Source of the DNA: DASYAN01 sp034431765
GTDB taxonomy: Bacteria > Chloroflexota > Ktedonobacteria > Ktedonobacterales > Ktedonobacteraceae
Length of the DNA stretch: 64,000 bases
Direction: 5' to 3'
Assembly: GCA_034431765.1 (NCBI GenBank)
Contig: DAOUDD010000145.1
Coordinates: 11,656-75,655 of the forward strand
Within the stretch, counting starts at the first letter, position 1; each line of letters opens with the position of its first letter. Positions 8,729 to 16,321 of the stretch are shown piece after piece. Made by a program: the position numbers and the translations under genes. A model generated the notes under the pieces. That model did not search any database. It saw nothing but the letters and a program-made list of their open reading frames with translations, and was not told where the DNA came from.

Positions 8729-8766
8729 GCGGCAGTTGCGTCTGGTCACCAGACTGCAATTGCCGC
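8729..8766. terminator. Bidirectional hairpin terminator
   Basis: GCGGCA and TCTGGT segments pair with ACCAGA and TGCCGC between the convergent genes. The hairpin overlaps the last codons of the minus-strand gene ending at 8746. Confidence 0.55.
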
Positions 8767-9339
8767 TGTTGCTATACCGTAAACGATGAAGAGTGCTCCG
8801 AAAGAGGTATACCAGGAGTCTTTCGGGGTAGCAGTTGCGAGAATGATCAGGATGGTAGCGCTGACGCCGAGTGTGCCTAGTTCTGCAAGGACGCGCACCC
8901 ACCAGCGCAAGTAAGGATATTTGTGAAAATACAGAGAGAGGATAAGCGCTCCAGTGCCGAGTAGAATCTCGGCAAGCATCAAGACACCGCCGACATTCTG
9001 ATTGATAGGCTCCAGGAAGGTAAAGGTGCCGAAAGCGACCCAGAGAACTCCCCAGATAAAAAAGAAACTTCCCGAAATTGCATCACCAACTGGACGTTTT
9101 CGCTCAAAGCGGCGAGAAGAAGGAAATGGGCCGTAGATCTGCATCTGTTGCACTGCTGCTGAGCCTGTCTGATGAGGATTCCACGGTTGATCAGGTGGAG
9201 GCGGTGGTGGTGTTTGTTCCTGGTATGAATAGGCTGTGGTGCGTGCTATAGGCGCAGTTTCTGCTAGCAATGAGCCGCAACGTTCGCAATAGGCACTGGA
9301 AGGTGAGTTATTACATTGGCATGTTGAACAGATTTTCAT
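8746..9339 (-). CDS. Zinc-ribbon membrane protein
   Basis: A 197-residue protein. The N-terminus is a zinc ribbon (CSTCQCNN, then YCERCG; Cys pairs at residues 4/7 and 19/22). A Pro- and Gln-rich linker with PPPPPP follows to residue 75. Four hydrophobic segments then span roughly 87-108, 115-135, 145-165 and 178-197. This 'zinc ribbon plus DUF-type transmembrane' layout is common in Ktedonobacteria, with no known function. It is the only gene between two convergent or tandem units. A terminator hairpin overlaps its 3' end. Confidence 0.8.
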   Translation of the reverse strand: MKICSTCQCNNSPSSAYCERCGSLLAETAPIARTTAYSYQEQTPPPPPPDQPWNPHQTGSAAVQQMQIYGPFPSSRRFERKRPVGDAISGSFFFIWGVLWVAFGTFTFLEPINQNVGGVLMLAEILLGTGALILSLYFHKYPYLRWWVRVLAELGTLGVSATILIILATATPKDSWYTSFGALFIVYGIATAAIAVW

Positions 9340-9502
9340 ATAAATTTTTAATTACCTTCTACATAGATTTGGAATAATTCTTCGCTTCTATAGTAGCATA
9401 CTTAAGGGTGAGAAGGAAGTTGTGAAGGGGTATGCGTCTCCTCCGGCGTCAACACGCATACTTTCAGTATAAGGGAGATGAGTCATCCCGAACGTTGATA
9501 GC

Positions 9503-9742
9503 GTTGGCGAATGTGAGAAAACCCCAACGCAGTTGGCGCAAGAGCATCTGCCGCCACTCCCCTGGATGATGAATCGGGTGCAGGGGGGTGAGCGGAGAGG
9601 ATGCCGACAGAGCAACAGGTGCGTCCCTCTATTGGGTCAAGAGCGCACCTGCTTCAGCGTCGAGGAGAGTGGCGGCAGATGCTCTTGCGCTCGTTACGAA
9701 CGACATCCTCTTCATGTCCCCTCGACTATCACGTTCGCCAAC
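9503..9742. repeat. Nested palindromic element of about 240 bp
   Basis: Three inverted repeats are nested inside one another: 9503-9511 with 9734-9742 (9 bp, GTTGGCGAA), 9536-9559 with 9667-9690 (24 bp, perfect), and 9616-9623 with 9644-9651 (8 bp, CAGGTGCG). There is no convincing gene inside. It resembles a non-autonomous palindromic mobile element or a very stable structured RNA. Confidence 0.7.
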
Positions 9743-9771
9743 AGAATCTACCGGTGGGATACCTTATGCAT

Positions 9772-10791
9772 TTAGACGTGTGAGAGGCGGGATGTACCTG
9801 GGATTTGAAGCTGTGTCTTTTGCATAAGCTGTATCTTACACGGCTTATGAGATAGAGCGGCTTTTATGCGTGAAATAGTGAGTTTGATCCCCTGTTCTAT
9901 CGATATAGAGGGACGCCAGTGAAGAATGTGTGCGGCTGAAGTGTTGTCGAGGAGAGGCGTCTGTATGTGCGGTGTGTGGGTAAGGGGCGGTGAGAGGTAG
10001 AGCGGTTCCAGGGAAGTGCCTAGAGCGTGTGCAACCATGGCGTAGAGTTCGTTGAGAGAGCAGTTCTGTCCCGAACTGATGAAAAAGGTGTGATTATCGC
10101 CACGTTTCAGCATGCAGAAGTTCGCTTCTACAACATCGTCAATGAAAAGCACGTCTCTTTTCTCGTGGCCGGAACCACGAATGACAGGGCGCTGCTCTTG
10201 TAGAAGCATACAGATAAAATAGGGGATGGGATGAAGGGAATTGAGGGAAAGAAGCTCTTCGGCGTCGCCATAGACATCAGCATAGCGAAAGATTGTGTGC
10301 TGAAGCCCATATTGTTGCGTATAATAACGAATATACCACTCTCCTGCAACTGTGCTGATATCATGAGCTAAGATGGGCGCATGCGAACAAATCGCCTTTG
10401 AGGATTTCTGACCGTCTTCAAACCGCTCGCAGAGTGCATTTGCGCTCGAGGCGAAAAGAACCTTGCGCACGCCAGCCTGCACGCAGCTTTCCAGCACATT
10501 AAGTAGGCCGTGAATATGCATGTCTGCATCAGTCAGTGCATGGACGAGGAGTTCGTCTCGTTGTGGCTGTGCGACATGATGACTGAGAATTTCGGGGCGC
10601 TCAAGCTGTAAAATAGTGGAAAGTTTGGGGTCGCGAATATCCAGGGGATAGAAGCGAATGCGTGGGTCAAGCTCCTGTTGCGGATTTTTAACGAGACTAT
10701 CTATTACGAGCACATCGTGCCCTGCATCCAGGTAGGCTTTACTGATATGTGAACGGATACAGCCTGATCCTCCCGTGATGGCTATTTTCAT
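9772..10791 (-). CDS. NAD-dependent epimerase/dehydratase-like protein, catalytic residues lost
   Basis: A 339-residue protein of the extended SDR (UDP-glucose 4-epimerase) fold: N-terminal Rossmann domain, FASSANAL strand, IFRYADVYG and a C-terminal substrate domain. The hallmark residues differ. The GxxGxxG loop reads GGSGCIRSH, with Arg13 in place of the third Gly. The YxxxK pair reads H143xxxT147 within HDISTVAGE. Without Tyr and Lys the usual chemistry is not expected. It could be a binding or regulatory protein, or an early pseudogene whose frame is still intact. It was probably a sugar-nucleotide enzyme like its neighbour 1 kb upstream. Confidence 0.8.
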   Translation of the reverse strand: MKIAITGGSGCIRSHISKAYLDAGHDVLVIDSLVKNPQQELDPRIRFYPLDIRDPKLSTILQLERPEILSHHVAQPQRDELLVHALTDADMHIHGLLNVLESCVQAGVRKVLFASSANALCERFEDGQKSSKAICSHAPILAHDISTVAGEWYIRYYTQQYGLQHTIFRYADVYGDAEELLSLNSLHPIPYFICMLLQEQRPVIRGSGHEKRDVLFIDDVVEANFCMLKRGDNHTFFISSGQNCSLNELYAMVAHALGTSLEPLYLSPPLTHTPHIQTPLLDNTSAAHILHWRPSISIEQGIKLTISRIKAALSHKPCKIQLMQKTQLQIPGTSRLSHV

Positions 10792-10944
10792 CTCTCCTCG
10801 CTCTCCTCAGGTGAATGTGGAAGGGAAAACGCTGACCGCATTGCTGTCTTCAGTGTTTCCCTTTTGTTGCTCAATACGATGAACCCATGCCGGGCGTGTT
10901 GTACAATGAGTCTGTGTATAGCTGCTGCTATCAGCATAGAGTGA

Positions 10945-11151
10945 TTATTCAGTGGCTGGAAGGTTGCCGCTCAAGAGTGCATCCAGCGTTGAGCGTTTGA
11001 CGCGATATGCCTGACGTTTACCACGATGAGGCAGGGTAATTGCCTCTAATGCTCCACTCTTGACCCAACGTCGTACGGTTGTATCATCGACGCGTAACCG
11101 CTTAGCAACTTCGCGGACAGTTAACAGTTCATCATTTTGCTCTTCTGCCAT
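10945..11151 (-). CDS. Excisionase/MerR-type helix-turn-helix DNA-binding protein
   Basis: A 68-residue protein. LTVREVAKRLRVDDTTVRRWVKSGALEAI is the classic HTH_17 (excisionase/MerR-like) DNA-binding domain, followed by the wing GKRQAYRVKRSTLDALL. The start is the ATG at 11151, with AGGAGA 7 bases upstream. An in-frame extension back to 11385 runs through the palindromic leader element and has no ribosome site. It is probably a small transcription or recombination factor; no integrase lies beside it. The leader carries copy B of the repeated stem-loop. Confidence 0.8.
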   Translation of the reverse strand: MAEEQNDELLTVREVAKRLRVDDTTVRRWVKSGALEAITLPHRGKRQAYRVKRSTLDALLSGNLPATE

Positions 11152-11240
11152 GACTGTATCTCCTGCACCTTTGTGCACTTGTTCTAAACGACAGTGATAA
11201 TTGGGGAAGGAAGCTTCCAGTTCTGTAAAGGTTTTTCTAA

Positions 11241-11371
11241 GATCTTCTGCGAAAACGAACGCCGCTTCTCCTGGTAAGCACAAACGGATGCTCTTCGCAG
11301 AGCGAGCGTCGCTCAAGTTTGTGCAAGGAGGGGTTTGCGGCTCGCGCTCCGCACTCAGGTTTTTCGATAAG
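11241..11371 (-). promoter_or_regulatory. Leader stem-loop element, copy B (with internal insertion)
   Basis: On the minus strand the outer parts read CTTATCGAAAAACCTGAG and GCGTTCGTTTTCGCAGAAG, matching copy A. They are separated by a further palindrome, in which GCACAAAC at 11279-11286 pairs with GTTTGTGC at 11318-11325. It lies 90 bases before the helix-turn-helix gene. Confidence 0.55.
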
Positions 11372-11415
11372 CACCAAATGAACACCTCTCTTTAGCATAG
11401 CAGTTCTCACAAGAT

Positions 11416-11444
11416 TTAAAGAACAGAGCTTGCTCGTTCTTTAA
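11416..11444. repeat. Perfect hairpin upstream of polA
   Basis: TTAAAGAAC and GAGC pair with GCTC and GTTCTTTAA around a TT loop. It may be a terminator for an unseen transcript or a reduced relative of the leader element. Confidence 0.45.
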
Positions 11445-11484
11445 GATAGATCATCGACTTGTCAGGTGTTTTTCAACAGTGGTG

Positions 11485-11545
11485 GCGATAAATCGCAACG
11501 GACGCGCTGGAATCGAGTCCTTATTTGACGAGCAATGAATTGCTG
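11485..11545. repeat. REP-like triple palindrome, copy 1
   Basis: GCGATAAATCGC, a GGAC...GTCC pair and GCAATGAATTGC follow one another. A second copy with most bases identical lies at 49329-49388. Confidence 0.6.
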
Positions 11546-11802
11546 TGGATGTCTGTACGGATGTGTTGGTTGGGATGCTTGTATGAATGTGTTAAAGGGC
11601 ATCATGAACGACGATAGACACGTGAGTGAGAGTGGACAGGCTTCGTAGAGCTAGTCAATGTTTGTGTACATTCTGCTGCGAACGTACTACAATAGGGTAG
11701 AAAGAGATCTGATTGTCCAATTGCTCGGTTAGAAGTAACCGGATAGAGATAGAGTAATCGGAAAAAGAGCGTAAAGAAAGAATGTAGAAGGGGAACTTCA
11801 CC

Positions 11803-14800
11803 GTGACAGTTGATGCGAAACGGGAAAGACTTATTTTAATAGATGGGCATGCAATTATTCACCGCGCCTTTCATGCGGTGCCGGACCTTTCGACGAGTGC
11901 AGGAGAGCCAGTGAATGCGACGTTTGGCTTTACCTCGATGCTGATGAAGGCGCTGCTTGAAGAGAGGCCGGACTATATCGCGGTCACCTTTGACCGTCCG
12001 TCTCCGACCTTTCGCCATACAGAGTACACGCAGTACAAGGCACAGCGTCCAGCCCTACCCGACAATATGAAGCCACAGTTTGCGCGTATTCGCGAGATTG
12101 TGCAGGCGTTCGGCTTGCAGATCTATGAGAAGGATGGCTTTGAGGCTGATGATGTGCTGGGGACGCTCTCGGTGCAGGCGACAGAGCAGGGGGTGGACAC
12201 GATTATTTACACCGGGGATATGGATACGCTGCAACTGGTGAACGAGCACGTGCTGGTCAAGGTTGCCAAGCGAGGTATCTCTGAAGTTACCGAGTATGAC
12301 CCGGCTGAGGTGGAGGCGCGCTATGGCTTTGAGCCAAAGAAACTGCCAGACTTTAAGGGGCTGGTTGGCGATAAGTCTGACAATATTCCAGGTGTGCCGG
12401 GAATTGGCGAGAAGACCGGGAGCCGCTTGATTGCCGAGTATGGCAGCGTGGAGGGGGTGCTGGAGCATCTCGACGGACTCAAGCCAAAGGAGCAGAAACT
12501 GCTGCGCGAGGGGGCGGAGCAGGCAAAATTGAGCAAACACCTGGCAACCATTGTACTGGATGTTCCAGTACAGCTTGATCTTGCAGCGTGTCGCTTGACC
12601 CATATCAATAGTGAGAAGCTGCTGACATTGTTCCGCCAACTGGAGTTCCGCTCGCTTGTTGAGCGTGTGCGCACATTGATGCGGCAACTAGGGATTGGGG
12701 AAGCTGCCGGTGATGGTGATGGAACTCTTCAAGAAGAGGGGCAAGGGGGGACAGACACGGCGGAAGTGAGCACGAATGGTCACGCTGAGACTGCAACGGG
12801 ACAGGAGAATCTTGTTTATGCGCCACCGATCGGGGTTGTTACCGTCGTGCCCCCGCCTTTGCCACCTGCTGAGGCTGCCTTGTATCCTATCCGTGGAGGT
12901 GGGGAGCGCAAGTCTTCCTCTCAGGCGCTCCAAAGCGCCGGAGGGCAGGATGCTGCTGTAGGAGAGGCTGTGGCTGGGGAGCAAGAGGAGGGTCCGCAGC
13001 AATTGAGCCTTTTTGAGGTCCCGACGGCTCACGCAGAGCACGTGCAACGCTTACGTTTACCCTCTGCGGTGGCTGATCGTCCAACGTTATTTGTTGAAGA
13101 CCAGGAACGTGCAGCACAGACGACAAGCACGATGATAGTCAACACTGAAGAGAGCCTGCGTGTCTTGATCAAGAGCATGGAGGATGCCGGGCAGTTCGCG
13201 TTCGATACAGAGACATCCTCTGAGGAGCCGCGAAAAGCTGAATTGGTGGGTATGTCGTTTGCCATGGCTCCCGGAGAAGCCTACTACATCCCGGTGGGCC
13301 ATACAACGACGCTTGATGGGCAGGAGCCGGAGACCCAACTGCCGCTCTCCCTGGCGCTGGAGCGCTTGAAACCTCTCTTCGCGAATGCTGCTGTCGCAAA
13401 GTATATGCACAATGCGAAGTATGACCTGGCGATGCTGGAGCGCTATGGTATAGCTGTGCAAGGGTTGGCCTTTGACACCATGCTTGGCGCGTATCTGCTT
13501 GATCCGGGAAGGCGCGGAGTCGGCTTAAAAGACCAGGTGTTCCAGCGGCTCGGAATCGTCATGACCTCGATAAATGAGCTGATCGGTTCGGGCAGTAAGA
13601 TGATAAGCATGGCGCAGGTTGCGGTACGGCGCGCGGCCGACTATGCAGGCGCGGATGCAGATATGACGCTGCGCCTGGTCGGGCTGATGAAGAACGAGCT
13701 ACAGCAGCATGTGTTGTGCGAGAAGTCAGAGCAGCAAGAAAAGTACACCTTGTTGGATCTCTACGAGCGCATAGAATTGCCACTGATTCCGGTGCTGATG
13801 AGGATGGAACTGTATGGGGTCGCGCTTGATGCCGATTTCTTGCGTGAGTTTGCGGTCAGGCTGGACGAGCAATTGCGAGAGCTGGAGCAAGGCGTGTATG
13901 ACGCGGTGGGGCATCGCTTCAACATCAATTCTACCAAACAGCTTGCGGATGTCCTGTTCGTCGAGCTGAAGCTGCCAACGGGGAAGAAGACCAAGACCGG
14001 GTACTCGGTCAATGCTGATGTCATCGAGGGGCTACGAGGCAAGCATCCGGTCGTCGATTTCTTGCTGGAATATCGTCAGTTAAACAAGCTCAAGTCTACC
14101 TATGTTGATGGATTATTAGAGCTGATGGACCCGCGGACCGGGCGAGTGTACACCTCATTTAATCAGACCATCGCATCCAGTGGCAGGCTCTCGTCGAGCA
14201 ATCCGAACCTGCAAAACATTCCCGTGCGTACAGAAGTGGGGCGACAGATTCGCCGCGCCTTTATCGCTGACCCAAGTTATACGCTGTTAACCGCCGATTA
14301 CTCGCAGTTCGAGTTGCGCATCCTGGCGCACATCACCCACGAGCCACGGCTGGTTGAAGCGTTCGGCCTCAACGAGGATATTCACGCGATTACTGCCGCC
14401 TCGCTCTTCAATGTCGCGCCTGAGGGGGTGACAAAGGATCAGCGGCGGCTGGCGAAGACGGTCGTTTATGCGGTACTGTATGGACAATCTGCGTTTGGTC
14501 TCTCGCAAGTTACAGGGATGAGCAATGCCGAGTCTGCTGAGTTTATCAGGCGCTATCATGAGACGTTTCCACGTGTCAAGGGATATGTTGATGGGACGCT
14601 GCAGCAGGCGCGCACGCAGGGGTATGTCAATACACTGTACGGGCGCAAGCGCTTCTTCCCGGATATGCACGCGCTCTCCTACACTGAGCGGCAGGCGCTT
14701 GAGCGTGAGGCGATGAATATGCCGATTCAGGGGACGAACGCGGACCTGATCAAGATCGCCATGATCCAACTGCATCATGCCTTTGCGCAGAGAAAGATGA

Positions 14801-14979
14801 AGACGCGCATGCTGCTACAGGTGCACGATGAACTGGTCTTTGAGGTGCCGGTCGAGGAGCTAGAGGGTGCGCGGAAGCTGATTCGTGAGAAGATGGAGGG
14901 GGTGGCGAAGCTGGATGTGCCGATCAAGGTCGAGATGAAAACTGGGAAAAACTGGTATGCGGCGGAGCCTATGGAGTAG
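11803..14979 (+). CDS. polA: DNA polymerase I
   Basis: A 1058-residue three-domain Pol I for Okazaki-fragment processing and repair. The 5' nuclease covers residues 1-290. A long low-complexity linker (about 297-445, rich in Gly, Glu, Pro) makes the protein some 130 residues longer than the E. coli enzyme. The 3'-5' exonuclease keeps DTE (Asp468, Glu470), NAKYD and the YAGADAD motif, so proofreading should be active. The polymerase has motif A DYSQFELR (832-839), motif B RRLAKTVVYAVLYG and motif C VHDE (1007-1010). In motif B the residue matching E. coli Phe762 is Tyr889. Start is a GTG with a GGGG ribosome site. Confidence 0.97.
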   Translation: MTVDAKRERLILIDGHAIIHRAFHAVPDLSTSAGEPVNATFGFTSMLMKALLEERPDYIAVTFDRPSPTFRHTEYTQYKAQRPALPDNMKPQFARIREIVQAFGLQIYEKDGFEADDVLGTLSVQATEQGVDTIIYTGDMDTLQLVNEHVLVKVAKRGISEVTEYDPAEVEARYGFEPKKLPDFKGLVGDKSDNIPGVPGIGEKTGSRLIAEYGSVEGVLEHLDGLKPKEQKLLREGAEQAKLSKHLATIVLDVPVQLDLAACRLTHINSEKLLTLFRQLEFRSLVERVRTLMRQLGIGEAAGDGDGTLQEEGQGGTDTAEVSTNGHAETATGQENLVYAPPIGVVTVVPPPLPPAEAALYPIRGGGERKSSSQALQSAGGQDAAVGEAVAGEQEEGPQQLSLFEVPTAHAEHVQRLRLPSAVADRPTLFVEDQERAAQTTSTMIVNTEESLRVLIKSMEDAGQFAFDTETSSEEPRKAELVGMSFAMAPGEAYYIPVGHTTTLDGQEPETQLPLSLALERLKPLFANAAVAKYMHNAKYDLAMLERYGIAVQGLAFDTMLGAYLLDPGRRGVGLKDQVFQRLGIVMTSINELIGSGSKMISMAQVAVRRAADYAGADADMTLRLVGLMKNELQQHVLCEKSEQQEKYTLLDLYERIELPLIPVLMRMELYGVALDADFLREFAVRLDEQLRELEQGVYDAVGHRFNINSTKQLADVLFVELKLPTGKKTKTGYSVNADVIEGLRGKHPVVDFLLEYRQLNKLKSTYVDGLLELMDPRTGRVYTSFNQTIASSGRLSSSNPNLQNIPVRTEVGRQIRRAFIADPSYTLLTADYSQFELRILAHITHEPRLVEAFGLNEDIHAITAASLFNVAPEGVTKDQRRLAKTVVYAVLYGQSAFGLSQVTGMSNAESAEFIRRYHETFPRVKGYVDGTLQQARTQGYVNTLYGRKRFFPDMHALSYTERQALEREAMNMPIQGTNADLIKIAMIQLHHAFAQRKMKTRMLLQVHDELVFEVPVEELEGARKLIREKMEGVAKLDVPIKVEMKTGKNWYAAEPME

Positions 14980-15038
14980 TATATAGTTGCAGTATCCTGA
15001 AAGCGGATCGAACAATCAGGAGTTTGAGCATCACACCA

Positions 15039-15056
15039 GTTCGCCTCCTGGCGAAC
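15039..15056. repeat. Short hairpin after polA
   Basis: GTTCGCC-TCCT-GGCGAAC lies 60 bases after the polA stop. There is no U-tract, so a role in termination is unsure. Confidence 0.4.
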
Positions 15057-15140
15057 TCAATGTATCTGAACATCCTAAAAAGTCAAGTGATTTTGCAATA
15101 AGTTGTAACTGCACATTGAAGTGCCAAGAAAGAGGCTAGA

Positions 15141-16304
15141 ATGCAACTATCACATCTAGTTCAAAATTTGCCGCCGTACCATTTCGCGAATGCGAAGAAG
15201 AAGATCGCGGACCGTCAGGCGCAGGGTGTCGATGTCATCAATCTCTCGATGGGCGATCCCGATCTGCCTGCGCCACAGGCTGTACTCGAACGATTGAGCA
15301 GAGAGTTGCTGGTGACAGAGAATCAGCGCTATCCTGAATATCGTGGGATGCGCGTGCTGCATGAGGCAATTGCCCAGTGGTTCGAGCGACGTTTTAGCGT
15401 CCGTCTGATTCCTGAACAGGATATTTTGCCCTTGCTCGGCTCGAAGGAGGGGCTGGCGTATACCGCAGCGGCTGTATTGAATGCTGGTGACGTTGCGCTC
15501 GTGCCCGATCCGTACTATACCGTGTATGTCTCCGGTTGTACAAGCGTAGGAGCGAAGCCGTTTCTGATGCCGCTGCTGGATGAAAATGACTACCTGCCAG
15601 ACCTGGAGCACATTCCACAGGATGTCCTGGCGAAGGCGCGCCTGCTCTGGCTCAACTATCCCAACAACCCTACAGCCGCGACGGCCGGGCGCGAGTTTTT
15701 TGAGCGCGCAGTCGCCTTTGCGCGTCAGCACAATCTGATTATCCTGCACGATATGGCGTATGCTGAAGTCTATTTTGAATCGTTTCGGCCAATCAGTATT
15801 TTGGAAATTCCTGGTGCGTACGATGTTGCAGTAGAGTTGCACTCATTGAGCAAGACGTATAACATGGCCGGTTTTCGTATCGGCATGCTGGTAGGAAACG
15901 CGCAGCTAGTGGATGCCGTTGGCCGTTTGAAGAGCAACATTGATAGTGGAATCTTTCGACCAATCCAGTATGCAGCGATTGAGGCTCTACATCTGCCGTC
16001 TTCATGGCTGGAGGAGCGTAACGCCATTTATAAGCGCCGCCGCGACGTACTGGTTGAGGGGTGTAATGGGCTTGGCCTGCATGCACGAAAACCGCTTGCG
16101 GGGCTCTACGTCTGGGCACGGGTGCCGGAGCGTTTCAGTTCACGCTCGTTTGCTGAATGGCTGTTTGAGGAGACTGGCGTCTTTGTCACGCCAGGCGTGA
16201 ATTTTGGGCAGGCCGGTGAGGGCTATGTGCGCTTCTCTATTACCGCGCCTGAAGAGCGTTTGACCCTGGCACTCCAGCGGATGCAGACGGTACTACACGG
16301 GTAG
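15141..16304 (+). CDS. Class I/II aminotransferase, LL-diaminopimelate aminotransferase type
   Basis: A 387-residue PLP enzyme of fold type I. Visible markers are INLSMGDPDLPAP near the N-terminus, PEYRGMRVLHEAI, LNYPNNPTAA, the PLP-lysine motif SLSKTYNMAGFRIG (Lys238) and the C-terminal RFSITAPEERL. The sequence style fits the DapL/aspartate-aminotransferase subgroup that makes LL-diaminopimelate in Chloroflexota, but other amino acid substrates cannot be excluded. Only 17 bases separate it from the debranching enzyme, so they probably share a transcript although the functions differ. Confidence 0.85.
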   Translation: MQLSHLVQNLPPYHFANAKKKIADRQAQGVDVINLSMGDPDLPAPQAVLERLSRELLVTENQRYPEYRGMRVLHEAIAQWFERRFSVRLIPEQDILPLLGSKEGLAYTAAAVLNAGDVALVPDPYYTVYVSGCTSVGAKPFLMPLLDENDYLPDLEHIPQDVLAKARLLWLNYPNNPTAATAGREFFERAVAFARQHNLIILHDMAYAEVYFESFRPISILEIPGAYDVAVELHSLSKTYNMAGFRIGMLVGNAQLVDAVGRLKSNIDSGIFRPIQYAAIEALHLPSSWLEERNAIYKRRRDVLVEGCNGLGLHARKPLAGLYVWARVPERFSSRSFAEWLFEETGVFVTPGVNFGQAGEGYVRFSITAPEERLTLALQRMQTVLHG

Positions 16305-16321
16305 TATGGGGAACTACTAGT

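Noticed and set aside
10819..10867. Sixth copy of the leader element before the epimerase-like gene
   Set aside because: A GGGAAAAC/GTTTCCC hairpin lies at the right place, but the TGAGC and GCG-YGTYG parts are only weakly similar; kept as a possibility only.
12055..12687. Several long antisense frames within polA
   Set aside because: Shadow frames of a high-GC gene.
15156..15842. 228-codon open frame antisense to the aminotransferase
   Set aside because: A complete PLP enzyme is encoded on the other strand.
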